A DNA stretch of 64,000 nucleotides from M0108 sp937862735 (GTDB lineage Bacteria; Pseudomonadota; Gammaproteobacteria; Chromatiales; Chromatiaceae): the NCBI GenBank assembly GCA_937862735.1, contig CALMDH010000190.1, positions 1-64,000 on the forward strand, written 5' to 3'. Every line of letters begins with the position of its first letter. The first letter of the stretch is position 1. The position numbers and the translations under genes were made by a program. Positions 31,400 through 40,185 of the stretch are shown piece by piece. The notes beneath the pieces are model-generated. The model was not told the DNA's origin. It made no database searches and worked only from the letters and a program-made list of their open reading frames with translations.

Positions 31400-32968
31400 A
31401 TGGACACCCTCAAACTCAGGCGCATCGCCATCGACACCTACCGCGAGAACGTGGCCTTCCTCCATCGGGATTGTCCGCACTACCGCAGCGAGGGCTTCCA
31501 GGCCCTGGCCAAGGTGGAGGTCCTGGCCGGGCGCGGGGCGATGCCGGTGCTGGCGGTCCTCAACGTGGTGGACGATGTGGCCATCGTCGGCCCGGATGAG
31601 CTGGGCCTGTCCGAGCAGGCCTTCGCCCAGATCGGCGTCCCCGAGGGTTCACCGGTCACCGTCAGCCAGGCCCAGCCGCCGGCCTCCCTGGGCGCCGTCC
31701 ATCGCAAGATCCGCGGTGAGCGCCTCCAGGCCTGGGAATACGCCGACATCGCCCGGGACATCGTCAACAACCGTTATTCCAAGATCGAGATGTCGGCCTT
31801 CATCGTCGCCTGCGCCCAGGTGGGGCTGGAGCGCGAGGAGGTCCTCTACCTGACCCAGGCCATGGTCGAGAGCGGCGAGCGCCTGGACTGGGGTGCCGAC
31901 CTGGTGGCGGACAAGCACTGCATCGGCGGGGTGCCGGGTAACCGGACCACCCTCATCGTCATGCCCATCGTCGCCGCCCACGGCCTGCTGATCCCCAAGA
32001 CCTCCAGCCGCGCCATCACCTCCCCCGCCGGTACCGCCGATACCATGGAGGTCCTGGCCCGGGTCGACCTGACGCCGGATCAGCTCCACGACATCGTCCG
32101 CCGCGAGCGCGGTTGCCTGGCCTGGGGTGGCACCGCCCGCCTGGCCCCGGCGGACGACGTCCTCATCTCGGTGGAGCGGCCCCTGTCCCTGGACTCTCCG
32201 GGGCAGATGGTCGCCTCGATCCTGGCTAAGAAGCTCGCCGCCGGCTCGACCCATCTCCTCATCGACATCCCGGTGGGACCCACGGCCAAGGTGCGCCATC
32301 ACCAGGATGCCCTGCGCCTGCGCAAACTCTTCGAATACGTGGGCGACAGCCTGGGCCTGCACCTGGAGGTCCTGCTCACCGACGGCAGTCAGCCCATCGG
32401 CCGCGGTATTGGTCCCGTGCTGGAGGCCCGGGATGTCATGGCCGTCCTCGACAACGACCCGGCCGCCCCGGCGGACCTGCGCGACAAGTCCCTGCTGCTG
32501 GCCGGCCAGATCCTGGAGTTCGACCCCGCCGTGCGCGGAGGCACCGGCCAGGCCCTGGCCCGGGAGATCCTGGAGTCAGGCCGCGCCGCGGCCAAGCTGC
32601 GCGCCATCATCGCCGCTCAGGGCGCCAACCCGGAGCCCCCGCCCCTGGGCGGCCTGCGCCATGAGATCCCCGCGCCTGTGGATGGCGTGGTCACCGCCAT
32701 CGACAACTTCCAGATCGCCCGCATCGCCCGCCTGGCGGGCGCCCCCCTGGACCCCGGGGCCGGGGTCGAACTGCACCGCAAGCTCGGCGACCCGGTGCGC
32801 CAGGGCGAGACCCTCTATGCCATCTATGCCCGCTTCCCTGCCGACTATCGCTTCGCCCGCGCCCTGGCTGGCCAGGACTCGGGCTATGCTATTGCCGAGC
32901 CCCTCGGCGACCATGGGGCGGGGACCAACCACTGGCGCGTGCCCATCCGCGTCCGGAGCCGGACCTGA
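31400..32968 (+). CDS. AMP phosphorylase / thymidine phosphorylase family protein
   Basis: A 522-residue nucleoside/nucleotide phosphorylase. It has the family core (KIEMSAFIVACAQVGLEREE, VADKHCIGGVPGNRTTLIV, KTSSRAITSPAGTADTMEVL, SVERPLSLDSPGQMVASIL). Bacterial thymidine phosphorylases are about 440 residues, whereas this one has an extra N-terminal domain of about 85 residues, as in archaeal AMP phosphorylase, which turns AMP and phosphate into adenine and ribose-1,5-bisphosphate. It is followed after 132 bases by a PRPP synthase homologue on the same strand, which favours nucleotide ribose recycling. The exact substrate is inferred. A TAAAAT box lies near 31341 but no convincing -35 was found. 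Confidence 0.85.
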   Translation: MDTLKLRRIAIDTYRENVAFLHRDCPHYRSEGFQALAKVEVLAGRGAMPVLAVLNVVDDVAIVGPDELGLSEQAFAQIGVPEGSPVTVSQAQPPASLGAVHRKIRGERLQAWEYADIARDIVNNRYSKIEMSAFIVACAQVGLEREEVLYLTQAMVESGERLDWGADLVADKHCIGGVPGNRTTLIVMPIVAAHGLLIPKTSSRAITSPAGTADTMEVLARVDLTPDQLHDIVRRERGCLAWGGTARLAPADDVLISVERPLSLDSPGQMVASILAKKLAAGSTHLLIDIPVGPTAKVRHHQDALRLRKLFEYVGDSLGLHLEVLLTDGSQPIGRGIGPVLEARDVMAVLDNDPAAPADLRDKSLLLAGQILEFDPAVRGGTGQALAREILESGRAAAKLRAIIAAQGANPEPPPLGGLRHEIPAPVDGVVTAIDNFQIARIARLAGAPLDPGAGVELHRKLGDPVRQGETLYAIYARFPADYRFARALAGQDSGYAIAEPLGDHGAGTNHWRVPIRVRSRT

Positions 32969-33100
32969 CCTCGGGCATGCCCGTCACCCGTCGGCATATG
33001 GCTTTGATCAGCAACTGGCCATGCTGTGAGGCGCCGAAAAATAATCGGCATATCCTCCGGAATGAGCACCCATCGGGCTGGGCATCAACAAGGTAAGCGC

Positions 33101-34021
33101 GTGAACCTGAACTCTCACTCAAGCCTCGTCCTCGGCTTCCCGGACTACCGGGAACCCGCCCGCCGCCTGGCCGCCGCCGCCGGCCTGCCCTACGCTGAGG
33201 TCGAGGTCCATCGCTTCCCCGATGGCGAGAGCCGGGTGCGCCTCCCCGCCGGCCTGGGCGAGTCGCTCATTCTTTGTCGCAGCCTGGATCACCCCAACGA
33301 CAAGCTCATCGAACTCGCCCTGACCGCCAGCGCCGCCCGCGAACTGGGGGCGCGGCACCTGACCCTGGTCGCCCCCTACCTGTGCTACATGCGCCAGGAC
33401 AAGGCCTTCAACCCTGGCGAGGCCATCAGCCAGCCCATCATCGGCGGCCTACTGGCCCAGTGGGTGGACGCCCTGGTCACCGTCGATCCGCACCTGCACC
33501 GGGTGGCGACCCTGGGTGAGGCCATCCCGGTGCCCCAGGCCCAGTGCCTGACCGCTGCCCCCCTGATGGCGGACTTCCTGGCCCGCGAACTGGAGGCCCC
33601 GGTCCTCATCGGCCCGGACGAAGAGGCCCAGCAGTGGGTGGCCGCCATCGCCGCCCACGCTGGCCTCGCATACCGGATCGGCGCCAAGGTCCGCCACGGC
33701 GACCGCGAGGTCGAGGTCCATTTTCCCGATCCGCCCCCCCCGGGTCGCCACCTGGTCCTGGTGGACGATGTCGCCAGCACCGGCCGCACCCTGGAGGCCG
33801 CCGTCGCCGCCCTGGCCGCGACCCGTCCCGCCACCCTCTCGGTCCTGGTCACCCACGCCCTTTTCCTGGAGGGCACCCTGGAGCGGCTGAGCCAGGCCGG
33901 GGTGGCCCATGTCTGGAGCACCGACAGCATCCCCCACCCGACCAACCGTCTGGAATTGGCGCCCCTACTGGCGCGGGCCCTGACCCGGCCCCCTGACGAG
34001 CTGGACGGCCTGGCCATCTGA
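33101..34021 (+). CDS. Ribose-phosphate pyrophosphokinase (PRPP synthase) homologue
   Basis: A 306-residue member of the PRPP synthase family. Family elements are HRFPDGESRVRLP (the PDGE flag region), YLCYMRQDKAFNPGEAIS, VDALVTVDPHLHR, VLIGPDEEAQQW and the PRPP-binding loop LVLVDDVASTGRTLEAA. It is shorter and more divergent than the housekeeping Prs (about 315 residues) and resembles the stand-alone version that often accompanies AMP phosphorylase-like genes, encoded just upstream. Probable role: supply of, or exchange with, PRPP in nucleotide salvage. I chose the GTG at 33101 (AAGG 8 bases before it); an ATG at 33062 would add 13 residues. It ends 219 bases before rfaH. Confidence 0.85.
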   Translation: MNLNSHSSLVLGFPDYREPARRLAAAAGLPYAEVEVHRFPDGESRVRLPAGLGESLILCRSLDHPNDKLIELALTASAARELGARHLTLVAPYLCYMRQDKAFNPGEAISQPIIGGLLAQWVDALVTVDPHLHRVATLGEAIPVPQAQCLTAAPLMADFLARELEAPVLIGPDEEAQQWVAAIAAHAGLAYRIGAKVRHGDREVEVHFPDPPPPGRHLVLVDDVASTGRTLEAAVAALAATRPATLSVLVTHALFLEGTLERLSQAGVAHVWSTDSIPHPTNRLELAPLLARALTRPPDELDGLAI

Positions 34022-34240
34022 CGGCCTGCAATCACCGGCTTGCCATGCCTTGGCCGCACCGGCTAGCCTGCCCCTCACCTTCCGGCACCTTGGATAGGAC
34101 CATTACCGTCATGCGAAGAGCCTTGGACCAGCCGGGTTGCTCGATGACACCCTGGCTAGGCCCTTTTCCGCCACCATACGCCGGTGTTCCCGAAGACGAG
34201 TCTTCGCCAACCCTGATTGAAGTGAGCCAGTAGATCCACG

Positions 34241-34741
34241 ATGGAACATTGGTACGCCGTTCACACCAAGGCTCGTGACGAGCAACTGGCCGAGGAAAAC
34301 CTCCAACGTCAGGGGTTCCACACCTTCCTCCCCCGGGTCAAGGCCGCCCGACGGCGGCGCGGGCGCTGGCATGAAGTCATCGAGCCCCTCTTCCCGGGCT
34401 ACCTCTTCATCCGCCTCGACATGCTGACCCGGGACAGCTCACCCATCCGCTCCACCCGCGGCGCCCTCGGCCTGGTCCGCTTTGGCGGAGAGCCGGCCAT
34501 CGTCCCGGCGGAGCTGATCGAGCAGCTCATCGCCGCCGCGACCGACGAACCGGGCGTGGTGCGCCAGGAGCACCTCTTCCAGCCCGGCGATCGCGTCCAG
34601 ATCCTCAGCGGGCCCTTCACCGGCCTTCCCGCCAGCATCCTCGCCGAGACCGGCGAGGAGCGCGTCCAACTCCTCCTCGACCTGCTGGGGCGGACCAACA
34701 AGGTCCTCGTCTCCCGCCATCAGATCGCCCCGGAAGCCTGA
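34241..34741 (+). CDS. rfaH: Transcription elongation/antitermination factor RfaH
   Basis: A 166-residue NusG paralogue. The NGN domain starts with WYAVHTKARDEQLAEENLQR and includes EVIEPLFPGYLFIRLD, and a KOW motif lies near FQPGDRVQILSGPFTGL. RfaH is recruited at ops sites to boost long surface-polysaccharide and conjugation operons. No matching ops target operon was recognised in this window, so its regulon lies elsewhere. A 7-bp perfect palindrome (CGAAGAC/GTCTTCG, 34191-34206) lies 35 bases before the start. It is followed by palindromic repeat copy 2. Confidence 0.9.
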   Translation: MEHWYAVHTKARDEQLAEENLQRQGFHTFLPRVKAARRRRGRWHEVIEPLFPGYLFIRLDMLTRDSSPIRSTRGALGLVRFGGEPAIVPAELIEQLIAAATDEPGVVRQEHLFQPGDRVQILSGPFTGLPASILAETGEERVQLLLDLLGRTNKVLVSRHQIAPEA

Positions 34742-34789
34742 CCCTGGGCACCATCGCGCCCGAACTTTGGTTTCCAGGCTCATCGCCAA

Positions 34790-34890
34790 GGGTCGGGGGC
34801 GTCTGGCGGGGGTGTCGACAGCTTGGATGCTGTCGTCAAGCCTACAGGGACCCTATTCACGGCGTTCCCCCGCCAGACGCCACCCGACCC
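34790..34890. repeat. Palindromic intergenic repeat, copy 2
   Basis: Second copy of the element at 21570-21669. Outer arms GGGTCGGG (34790-34797) and CCCGACCC (34883-34890) pair, followed by GTCTGGCGGGG/CCCCGCCAGAC and an inner hairpin GACAGC/GCTGTC. The core GGGGGTGTCGAC, GTCGTCAAG and CTACAGGGAC is shared with copy 1; the arm sequences are different but compensatory. It lies between convergent rfaH and the hdrB terminator. Confidence 0.85.
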
Positions 34891-34922
34891 GGGAGCGCCA
34901 CCAACTGATTGGCGGTGAGAAC

Positions 34923-34947
34923 AAAAAAGGCCCGCTTAGCGGGCCTT
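34923..34947 (-). terminator. Rho-independent terminator of the qmoAB-hdrCB operon
   Basis: On the minus strand, AAGGCCCGC and GCGGGCCTT form a 9-bp stem with a TAA-type loop, followed by a run of T (TTTTTTGT). It lies 65 bases after the hdrB stop and would end the operon cleanly. Confidence 0.88.
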
Positions 34948-35011
34948 CAAGGCTGGTGCTTAGCGCCGAGGCAGCTGCGGAAGCAAGCCCTCAGCAGCGC
35001 TAGCGGAGCAG

Positions 35012-35911
35012 CTACTTGGCTGCCAGATCGTCCAGGGCCTTGGCGGGGATGATCTGGGCGTTGAGGGCAGCCTCCTTGGCGCTGCGGCCGAAGGCGACGG
35101 CCATCAGGTTGGAGTAGTAGACCACCGGCATCTTGAACTGGGTGCCATAGGTGGCGTTGATCTCGTCCTGATAGACCTCGACGTTCATCTGGCACACCGG
35201 GCAGGGGGTGACGATGAGGTCGGCGCCATGGTCGTAGGCGGCCTCGATGATGCCCTTGACCATCTCCTGGGACTTGGCCGGCTCGGAGAAGGCCAGGGCG
35301 CCGCCGCAGCATTGCACCTTCTTCTCGTAGCCGGTCAGGGCGTCACCACCCAGGGCCTCCACCAGCTTGTCCAGGTAGCGGGGGTTCTCGTAGGACTCGC
35401 CGGCGATGCCGAAGGGGCGGTTGGTCTGGCAGCCGACGTAGCCGGCGATCTTGATGCCGGACAGGGGCTTCTTGACCTTGGCGGCGATGGTCTCGTAGCC
35501 GATGTCCTCCACCAAGACCTCGGCCATGTGCTTGATGGGCGTCGCGTTCTTCAGCTTGAGACCGGCCTCAGCCAGGGCGGTGTTGCACTCGGCCAGCAGG
35601 GACTGGTCCTCGTGCAGGCGCTCGGCGGCCTCCCGGGTGGACAGCCAGCAGGCGGCGCAGGTGGCGACGATGTCCTGGCCGGCATGGTGCTGCTCGGAGA
35701 GGGCGATGTTGCGCGCCGACAGGGTCAGGCGCGGCAGCTCACCGCCGCCGGCGTAGCCGATGGAGGCGGCGCAGCAGTTCCAGTCCGGGATCTCGTTGAG
35801 CTGGATGTCGAGCTCCTCGCACATGGTCTGCACCGAGACCAGGTAGTTGGAGGAGGAGGCGCCCTTCTGGGAGGAGCAGCCGGGATAGAAGGAATATTGT
35901 CGCTTGGCCAT
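35012..35911 (-). CDS. hdrB: Heterodisulfide reductase-like subunit B (Qmo-associated HdrB)
   Basis: A 299-residue protein with two cysteine-rich CCG domains, which bind the noncubane clusters in HdrB. The first CCG domain is built by FYPGC, PDWNCCAASIGY and ATCAACW; the second by VGCQT, QCCGGALAF and TPCPVCQMN. In sulfur oxidisers and green sulfur bacteria HdrC plus HdrB take the place of QmoC, linking QmoAB to quinone. The start at 35911 (MAKRQYSFYPGC) is preferred; upstream in-frame codons overlap hdrC and are not conserved. It is the last gene of the operon, 13 bases after hdrC, followed by a terminator. Confidence 0.9.
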   Translation of the reverse strand: MAKRQYSFYPGCSSQKGASSSNYLVSVQTMCEELDIQLNEIPDWNCCAASIGYAGGGELPRLTLSARNIALSEQHHAGQDIVATCAACWLSTREAAERLHEDQSLLAECNTALAEAGLKLKNATPIKHMAEVLVEDIGYETIAAKVKKPLSGIKIAGYVGCQTNRPFGIAGESYENPRYLDKLVEALGGDALTGYEKKVQCCGGALAFSEPAKSQEMVKGIIEAAYDHGADLIVTPCPVCQMNVEVYQDEINATYGTQFKMPVVYYSNLMAVAFGRSAKEAALNAQIIPAKALDDLAAK

Positions 35912-35924
35912 GGGTGTCTCCTCC

Positions 35925-36563
35925 TCAGGCGCCCTGACGGGCGCCATGCTGGGCGATGCGGGCGTCTTCCAGCTCCTGGGCCTTCTGGATGACTTTCTGG
36001 AAGCCGCTCAGGTCCTTGACGGCATGGCCGCCGAGGATCTCCATGGGATTCATGCGGCCGGTCTTCATCATGTTCATGCCCAGCTTCTGCTTCTTGAGGG
36101 CGGTCTTGACCCCTTCGCCGAAGCCGTTCATGAAGTAGAGGGCCAGGCCGAGCTTCAGCTCGTTGACCCGCCCCTTCTTCATCAGGTTGTCCCAGAACAT
36201 CTGGGCGAAGCGGGCGGTCGGCTGGTTCTGGGGTACCAGACCCAGGCGTTTGGCGTAGGTGGCCAGGCCGTGCATGATGTGGGTGATGGGCAGTTCCCGC
36301 GGGCAGCGCACGATGCAGTTGTAGCAGGAGGTGCACATCCACATGGAGTCGGAGGACAGGACCTCCTCGCGCTTGCCGGCGCGGATCATCATGAAGATTT
36401 CCTGCGGGGGGTGGGCCCAGAACTTGCCCAGGGGGCAGGAGCCGGAGCACACGCCACACTGCATGCACATCTTGACCCACTCGCCCTCCTCGACGTTGGC
36501 CTCCACCTCCTTGAGGAAGTTGGTGCGATACCTTTCGATCATCGCCGTGTTCAGATCGCTCAT
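35925..36563 (-). CDS. hdrC: Heterodisulfide reductase-like subunit C (Qmo-associated HdrC)
   Basis: A 212-residue iron-sulfur subunit with two 4Fe-4S motifs, CMQCGVCSGSCPLGKFW and CTSCYNCIVRCPRELPI, near residues 33-46 and 77-90. HdrC hands electrons from QmoA/QmoB to the CCG-domain subunit HdrB. The C-terminal half is helical and Met/Lys-rich without a clear membrane segment, so the complex presumably lacks the membrane anchor of QmoC and must reach the quinone pool by another route or through an unlinked subunit. It lies 48 bases after qmoB and 13 before hdrB. Confidence 0.9.
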   Translation of the reverse strand: MSDLNTAMIERYRTNFLKEVEANVEEGEWVKMCMQCGVCSGSCPLGKFWAHPPQEIFMMIRAGKREEVLSSDSMWMCTSCYNCIVRCPRELPITHIMHGLATYAKRLGLVPQNQPTARFAQMFWDNLMKKGRVNELKLGLALYFMNGFGEGVKTALKKQKLGMNMMKTGRMNPMEILGGHAVKDLSGFQKVIQKAQELEDARIAQHGARQGA

Positions 36564-36611
36564 TGTCGGTATTCCTCTCTCCTGGGGCGCGCCGGGGCGC
36601 GCCCCAGCTCG

Positions 36612-38897
36612 TCAGAACTTGAAGGGGCTCATGCCGATCTTTTCGACCGTCGCGGCCATGTCGTTGATGAGTTGCGGGGCCCGCTGGACGTCGGTGATGG
36701 CGACCTCGTAGACCTGGATGCGCTCCTGCTCCAGGTTGAGCTGCTGGAGGGTGTCGCCCACCTTGCTCAGGCGCTCGGCGGCCATCTTGGAGCCGCGCAC
36801 GAAGTGGCACTGGTAGTCGTCGTCGCGGCGGCAGCCCATGAGGACGATGCCGTCATAGCCCGAGTTGAGGGCGTCCGTGATCCAGGACAGGCTGACCGAG
36901 CCCAGGCAACGCACCGGGATGACGCGGGCGAAGGGCGAGATCTGGCCGCCGGACTGAGCGGCCATGTCCAGGGCCGGGTAGGCGTCGTTCTCGCAGGCCA
37001 GGGCCAGGATGCGCGGCTTCTCGGAGAACTCGTCCGGCATGTCCACGGCCTTGATCTGCTGGCCGACGCTGTCGATGGAGTAGTTCTCGAAGGAGATGAC
37101 GCGCACCGGGCAGGCGCCCATGCAGGTACCGCAGCGCCGGCAGCGGGACTCGTTGAACTGCGGGTAACGCTGCTCGTCCTCGTTGATGGCGCCGAAGGGG
37201 CATTCCACGGTGCAGCGCTTGCACTGGGTGCAGCCTTCCTTGCGGAAGGTCGGGTAGGAGAGGTCGCCAACGCGCGGGTGGGCGGCGGCGCCGCGGGCGG
37301 CGTTCTCGGCGGCCTGGATGGCCTTGAGAGTGGCGCCGGCGGCATCGTCGATGGCCTGCTTCATGTCCATGGGCCGACGCACGGGACCGGCGGCGTAGAT
37401 GCCGGTGCGGCGGGTCTCATAGGGGAAGCAGATGAAGTGGGAGTCGACAAAGCCGTGCTTCAGGTGCGGCAGGTCGGTGCCCTGGCGATAGTCGAGATTG
37501 AGGATGGACGGCGGGGCCACCTCCAGGGCCTTGCGCGCGGCGGCCTTCTCCTCCTCGGTGGGGGCCTCGTCCACGGCGAGCTGGGCGTAGGGGTCCGGAC
37601 CCGAGTTGGGTACCTGGCCGGTGGCGAGCACCACCAGGTCGCACTCCATGGCGGTGTCCTCGTCCAGGATCAGATCCTTGAACTTGACCGTCAGCTTGCC
37701 GCCGTTGATGTCCACGGCGCTGGCCTTGCCCTTGGAGAAGGTGACCTGGGCCTGCTGGCCGGCGCGGTAGAAGTCCTCGCCGGCGGCGCCCGGGGTGCGC
37801 AGGTCGTCGAACAGCACGGTGGCGTCGCAGCCCGGGTTCTGGGCCTTGAAGTACATGGCCTGCTTGATGGACTCGGTGCAGCAGAAGCCGGAGCAGTAGG
37901 GCAGATGCCCCTCTTTGTCCGAGCGCTGGCCGGCGCACTGGATGAAGGCCACCGCCTTGACCTCCTTGCCGTCGGAGGGGCGCTTGAGGGGCCCGCCGTT
38001 GGCGGCCTTGGCAAGTCGCTCCAGCTCGAAGTTGGTGACCACGTCCGGTGACTTGCCGTAGGCGAATTCCGGCAACAGGTTGGCGTCGTAGGGCTTGTAG
38101 TCGGTGGCCTGGACGATGGCGCCGAAGTTCTCGGTGACCGTGCTGCCGGACTCGACGCTGATGTCGGCGGAGAAGCGCCCCGGGGCGCCACTGGTCTTGG
38201 TGACCTTGGCGTTGAGATGGACCTGGATCCTGGGGTTGGCCTGGATGGCGGCGATCATCTCGGCCACGCCCGGCTCCTCGGGCTGGGGCAGGGGCGCGGT
38301 GCGGGCGTTGGAGACGCCGACCGGGGCGGCGCGGAAGGGCACGCGCTTGTAGAGGTCCTTGTAGACCCCGCCCAGTTCACCCTCGTCGCACACCAGGTGG
38401 ACGCCATAGCCGGCCTTGGCCGCCTCCAGGGCGGAGGTCATGGCGGTGACGCCATTGCCCACCACCAGCAAGCTGCGGTTGAGGGTCTGCTCGCCGGAGC
38501 CGGTGGGCTGGGTCATGAAGCGGACCTCGGCGCAGGCCATGCGCACGTAGTCGTCCGCCATCTCCTGGGTGGTCTCCTGGTGCTCGTCGCCCTCGGGGCG
38601 CAGCCAGATGACGCCCTCGCGCAGGTTGGCGCGGGACATGGCCACCTCGGGGAAGCTGAAGGCCTCGACCTTGGCCCGCCGCGAGCAGGCGGCGATCATG
38701 ATGTGGGTGGCGTTGCCGGCGGCGATGTCGTCGCGGATCAGTTGCACGCCCTCGGCGGAGCACAGCATGGGGTGCTCCTTGCAGGCGGCCATCTTGCCTT
38801 CCCGGGTGGCGATCTGGGAGAGCTGCCTGGCGTCCAGGCGCTCACCGATGCCGCAGCCGGTGCACAGGTAGCCGGCGAATTTCTTGTCTGCTGCCAT
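36612..38897 (-). CDS. qmoB: Quinone-interacting oxidoreductase subunit QmoB (HdrA-MvhD type)
   Basis: A 761-residue flavin/iron-sulfur protein. It starts with a Cys-rich segment (YLCTGCGIGERLDARQLSQ), then an HdrA-like FAD domain (LLVVGNGVTAMTSALEAAKA; AFIQCAGQRSD; CSGFCCTESIKQAMYFKAQN), two ferredoxin clusters (CTQCKRCTVECPFGAI, CRRCGTCMGACPVRVI) and a C-terminal MvhD-like domain (PVRCLGSVSLSW, IVLMGCRRDDDYQCHFVRG). This matches QmoB, which exchanges electrons with APS reductase in the sulfite-to-sulfate step, running oxidatively in sulfur oxidisers. The ATG at 38897 is chosen since the longer frame is non-homologous; it lies 4 bases from the qmoA stop. Confidence 0.92.
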   Translation of the reverse strand: MAADKKFAGYLCTGCGIGERLDARQLSQIATREGKMAACKEHPMLCSAEGVQLIRDDIAAGNATHIMIAACSRRAKVEAFSFPEVAMSRANLREGVIWLRPEGDEHQETTQEMADDYVRMACAEVRFMTQPTGSGEQTLNRSLLVVGNGVTAMTSALEAAKAGYGVHLVCDEGELGGVYKDLYKRVPFRAAPVGVSNARTAPLPQPEEPGVAEMIAAIQANPRIQVHLNAKVTKTSGAPGRFSADISVESGSTVTENFGAIVQATDYKPYDANLLPEFAYGKSPDVVTNFELERLAKAANGGPLKRPSDGKEVKAVAFIQCAGQRSDKEGHLPYCSGFCCTESIKQAMYFKAQNPGCDATVLFDDLRTPGAAGEDFYRAGQQAQVTFSKGKASAVDINGGKLTVKFKDLILDEDTAMECDLVVLATGQVPNSGPDPYAQLAVDEAPTEEEKAAARKALEVAPPSILNLDYRQGTDLPHLKHGFVDSHFICFPYETRRTGIYAAGPVRRPMDMKQAIDDAAGATLKAIQAAENAARGAAAHPRVGDLSYPTFRKEGCTQCKRCTVECPFGAINEDEQRYPQFNESRCRRCGTCMGACPVRVISFENYSIDSVGQQIKAVDMPDEFSEKPRILALACENDAYPALDMAAQSGGQISPFARVIPVRCLGSVSLSWITDALNSGYDGIVLMGCRRDDDYQCHFVRGSKMAAERLSKVGDTLQQLNLEQERIQVYEVAITDVQRAPQLINDMAATVEKIGMSPFKF

Positions 38898-38901
38898 GGA
38901 A

Positions 38902-40185
38902 TTAACCCTCCACTCCGGCGGCGCCGTGAACAACCTGGATGGCGCGCAGCGCCGCGCCGGTGGCATGCTGGACCGCCCGGTTCACGTCCAGGGCATCCGA
39001 GGCGCAGCCCGCGGCGAAGACGCCGCCATTGGCCTCGTCGGCCTCGATGAAGCCCTCGCGGTTCAGGACGATGTCGACGGGGAAGCTGGCCTGATCCACC
39101 GAGGGCTCCATGCCGATGGCCAGGACCACCAGGTCGAAGCTGTCCGCGTAACGGTTGTAGCCCTCGGTGTCCACGCCGTGGACCACCGGGTTGCCCTCCT
39201 TGTCGGCGACGATGGAGGCGGGCTTGGACTTGATGAACTTGACCTGCTCGATGCCTCGCACCTTGGCGTAGAAGTCCTCGAAGCGGTCGATGGCGCGCAG
39301 ATCGATGTAATAGACGCTGACGTCCGCGTCCTTACCCCAGGCGTCGGCCACGTAGGTGCACTGCTTGAGGCTGGCCATGCAGCAGATGCGCGAGCAGTGC
39401 AACAGGTGGTTGCGGTCGCGGGAGCCGGCGCATTGGATGAAGGCGACCTTCTTGGCCTCCTTACCGTCGGAGGGCCGCACCAGCTTGCCGCCGGTGGGAC
39501 CCTGGGGATCGGCCAGGCGCTCAAACTCCACCGAGGTGATGACGTTGGGGAAGCGGTCATAGCCGTAGGGCTGAATCTTGGCGGCATCGTAGGGCTGCCA
39601 ACCGGTGGCCCAGATGACGGCACCGCAGGGGAAGTCGACGCTCTCTTCCCGCATGTCCAGGTCAATGGCGTTGTACTTGCAAGCGGCCTTGGCCTGGTCG
39701 GCTTCGGGGGTACCGATCAGGCGTGGGTCGAGGACGTACTGGGCCGGGTGGGCCATGCGGTAGGGTAGGTAAGCGCCCTTACGCTTGCCGAGGCCATAGT
39801 TGTACTCGTCGTCGAACTCGCTGCTGACGGCCTTCTCGCACTCGCCGCAGGCAGTGCAGTTGCCATTGACATAGCGGGGGGAAATCTTGACGGTGGCGGT
39901 GTAGTTGCCCTTCTCGCCCTTAAGCCCCGTGACCTCGGCCATGGTGAGGACGCGCAGGTTGGGGTTCATCTTGGCGCGGCGCTGGTTGATCTCCAGACCA
40001 CAGGTGGGGAAGCAGAGCTTGGGGAAATACTTGTAGAGCTGGGAGACGCGGCCACCCAGATAAGGACGCTTTTCAACCAGGACGACCTGCTTGCCGGTCT
40101 CGGCGGCCTCGAGGGCGGCGGTCATGCCGCTGATGCCACCACCGACCACCAGAATGGTCTCGTTGGTTGCGACGACTTCCGTCAT
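38902..40185 (-). CDS. qmoA: Quinone-interacting oxidoreductase subunit QmoA (HdrA type)
   Basis: A 427-residue flavoprotein, first gene of the operon. The FAD-binding GGGISG motif is in ILVVGGGISGMTAALEAAE; YFPKLCFPTCGLEINQRR, NCTACGECEKAV and CSRICCMASLKQC are Cys-rich HdrA/QmoA features; AAGCASDALDVNRAVQHATG closes the flavin domain. The ATG at 40185 has a perfect GGAGGAAA ribosome-binding site. The aprBA genes for APS reductase and any AprM are not in this window. Together with QmoB, HdrC and HdrB it forms a cytoplasmic electron-transfer complex for dissimilatory sulfur oxidation. Confidence 0.92.
   Translation of the reverse strand: MTEVVATNETILVVGGGISGMTAALEAAETGKQVVLVEKRPYLGGRVSQLYKYFPKLCFPTCGLEINQRRAKMNPNLRVLTMAEVTGLKGEKGNYTATVKISPRYVNGNCTACGECEKAVSSEFDDEYNYGLGKRKGAYLPYRMAHPAQYVLDPRLIGTPEADQAKAACKYNAIDLDMREESVDFPCGAVIWATGWQPYDAAKIQPYGYDRFPNVITSVEFERLADPQGPTGGKLVRPSDGKEAKKVAFIQCAGSRDRNHLLHCSRICCMASLKQCTYVADAWGKDADVSVYYIDLRAIDRFEDFYAKVRGIEQVKFIKSKPASIVADKEGNPVVHGVDTEGYNRYADSFDLVVLAIGMEPSVDQASFPVDIVLNREGFIEADEANGGVFAAGCASDALDVNRAVQHATGAALRAIQVVHGAAGVEG

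Noticed and set aside
34045..34233. 62-codon frame between the PRPP synthase and rfaH
   Set aside because: Pro-rich with no ribosome-binding site, and it overlaps the palindrome before rfaH; composition looks non-coding.
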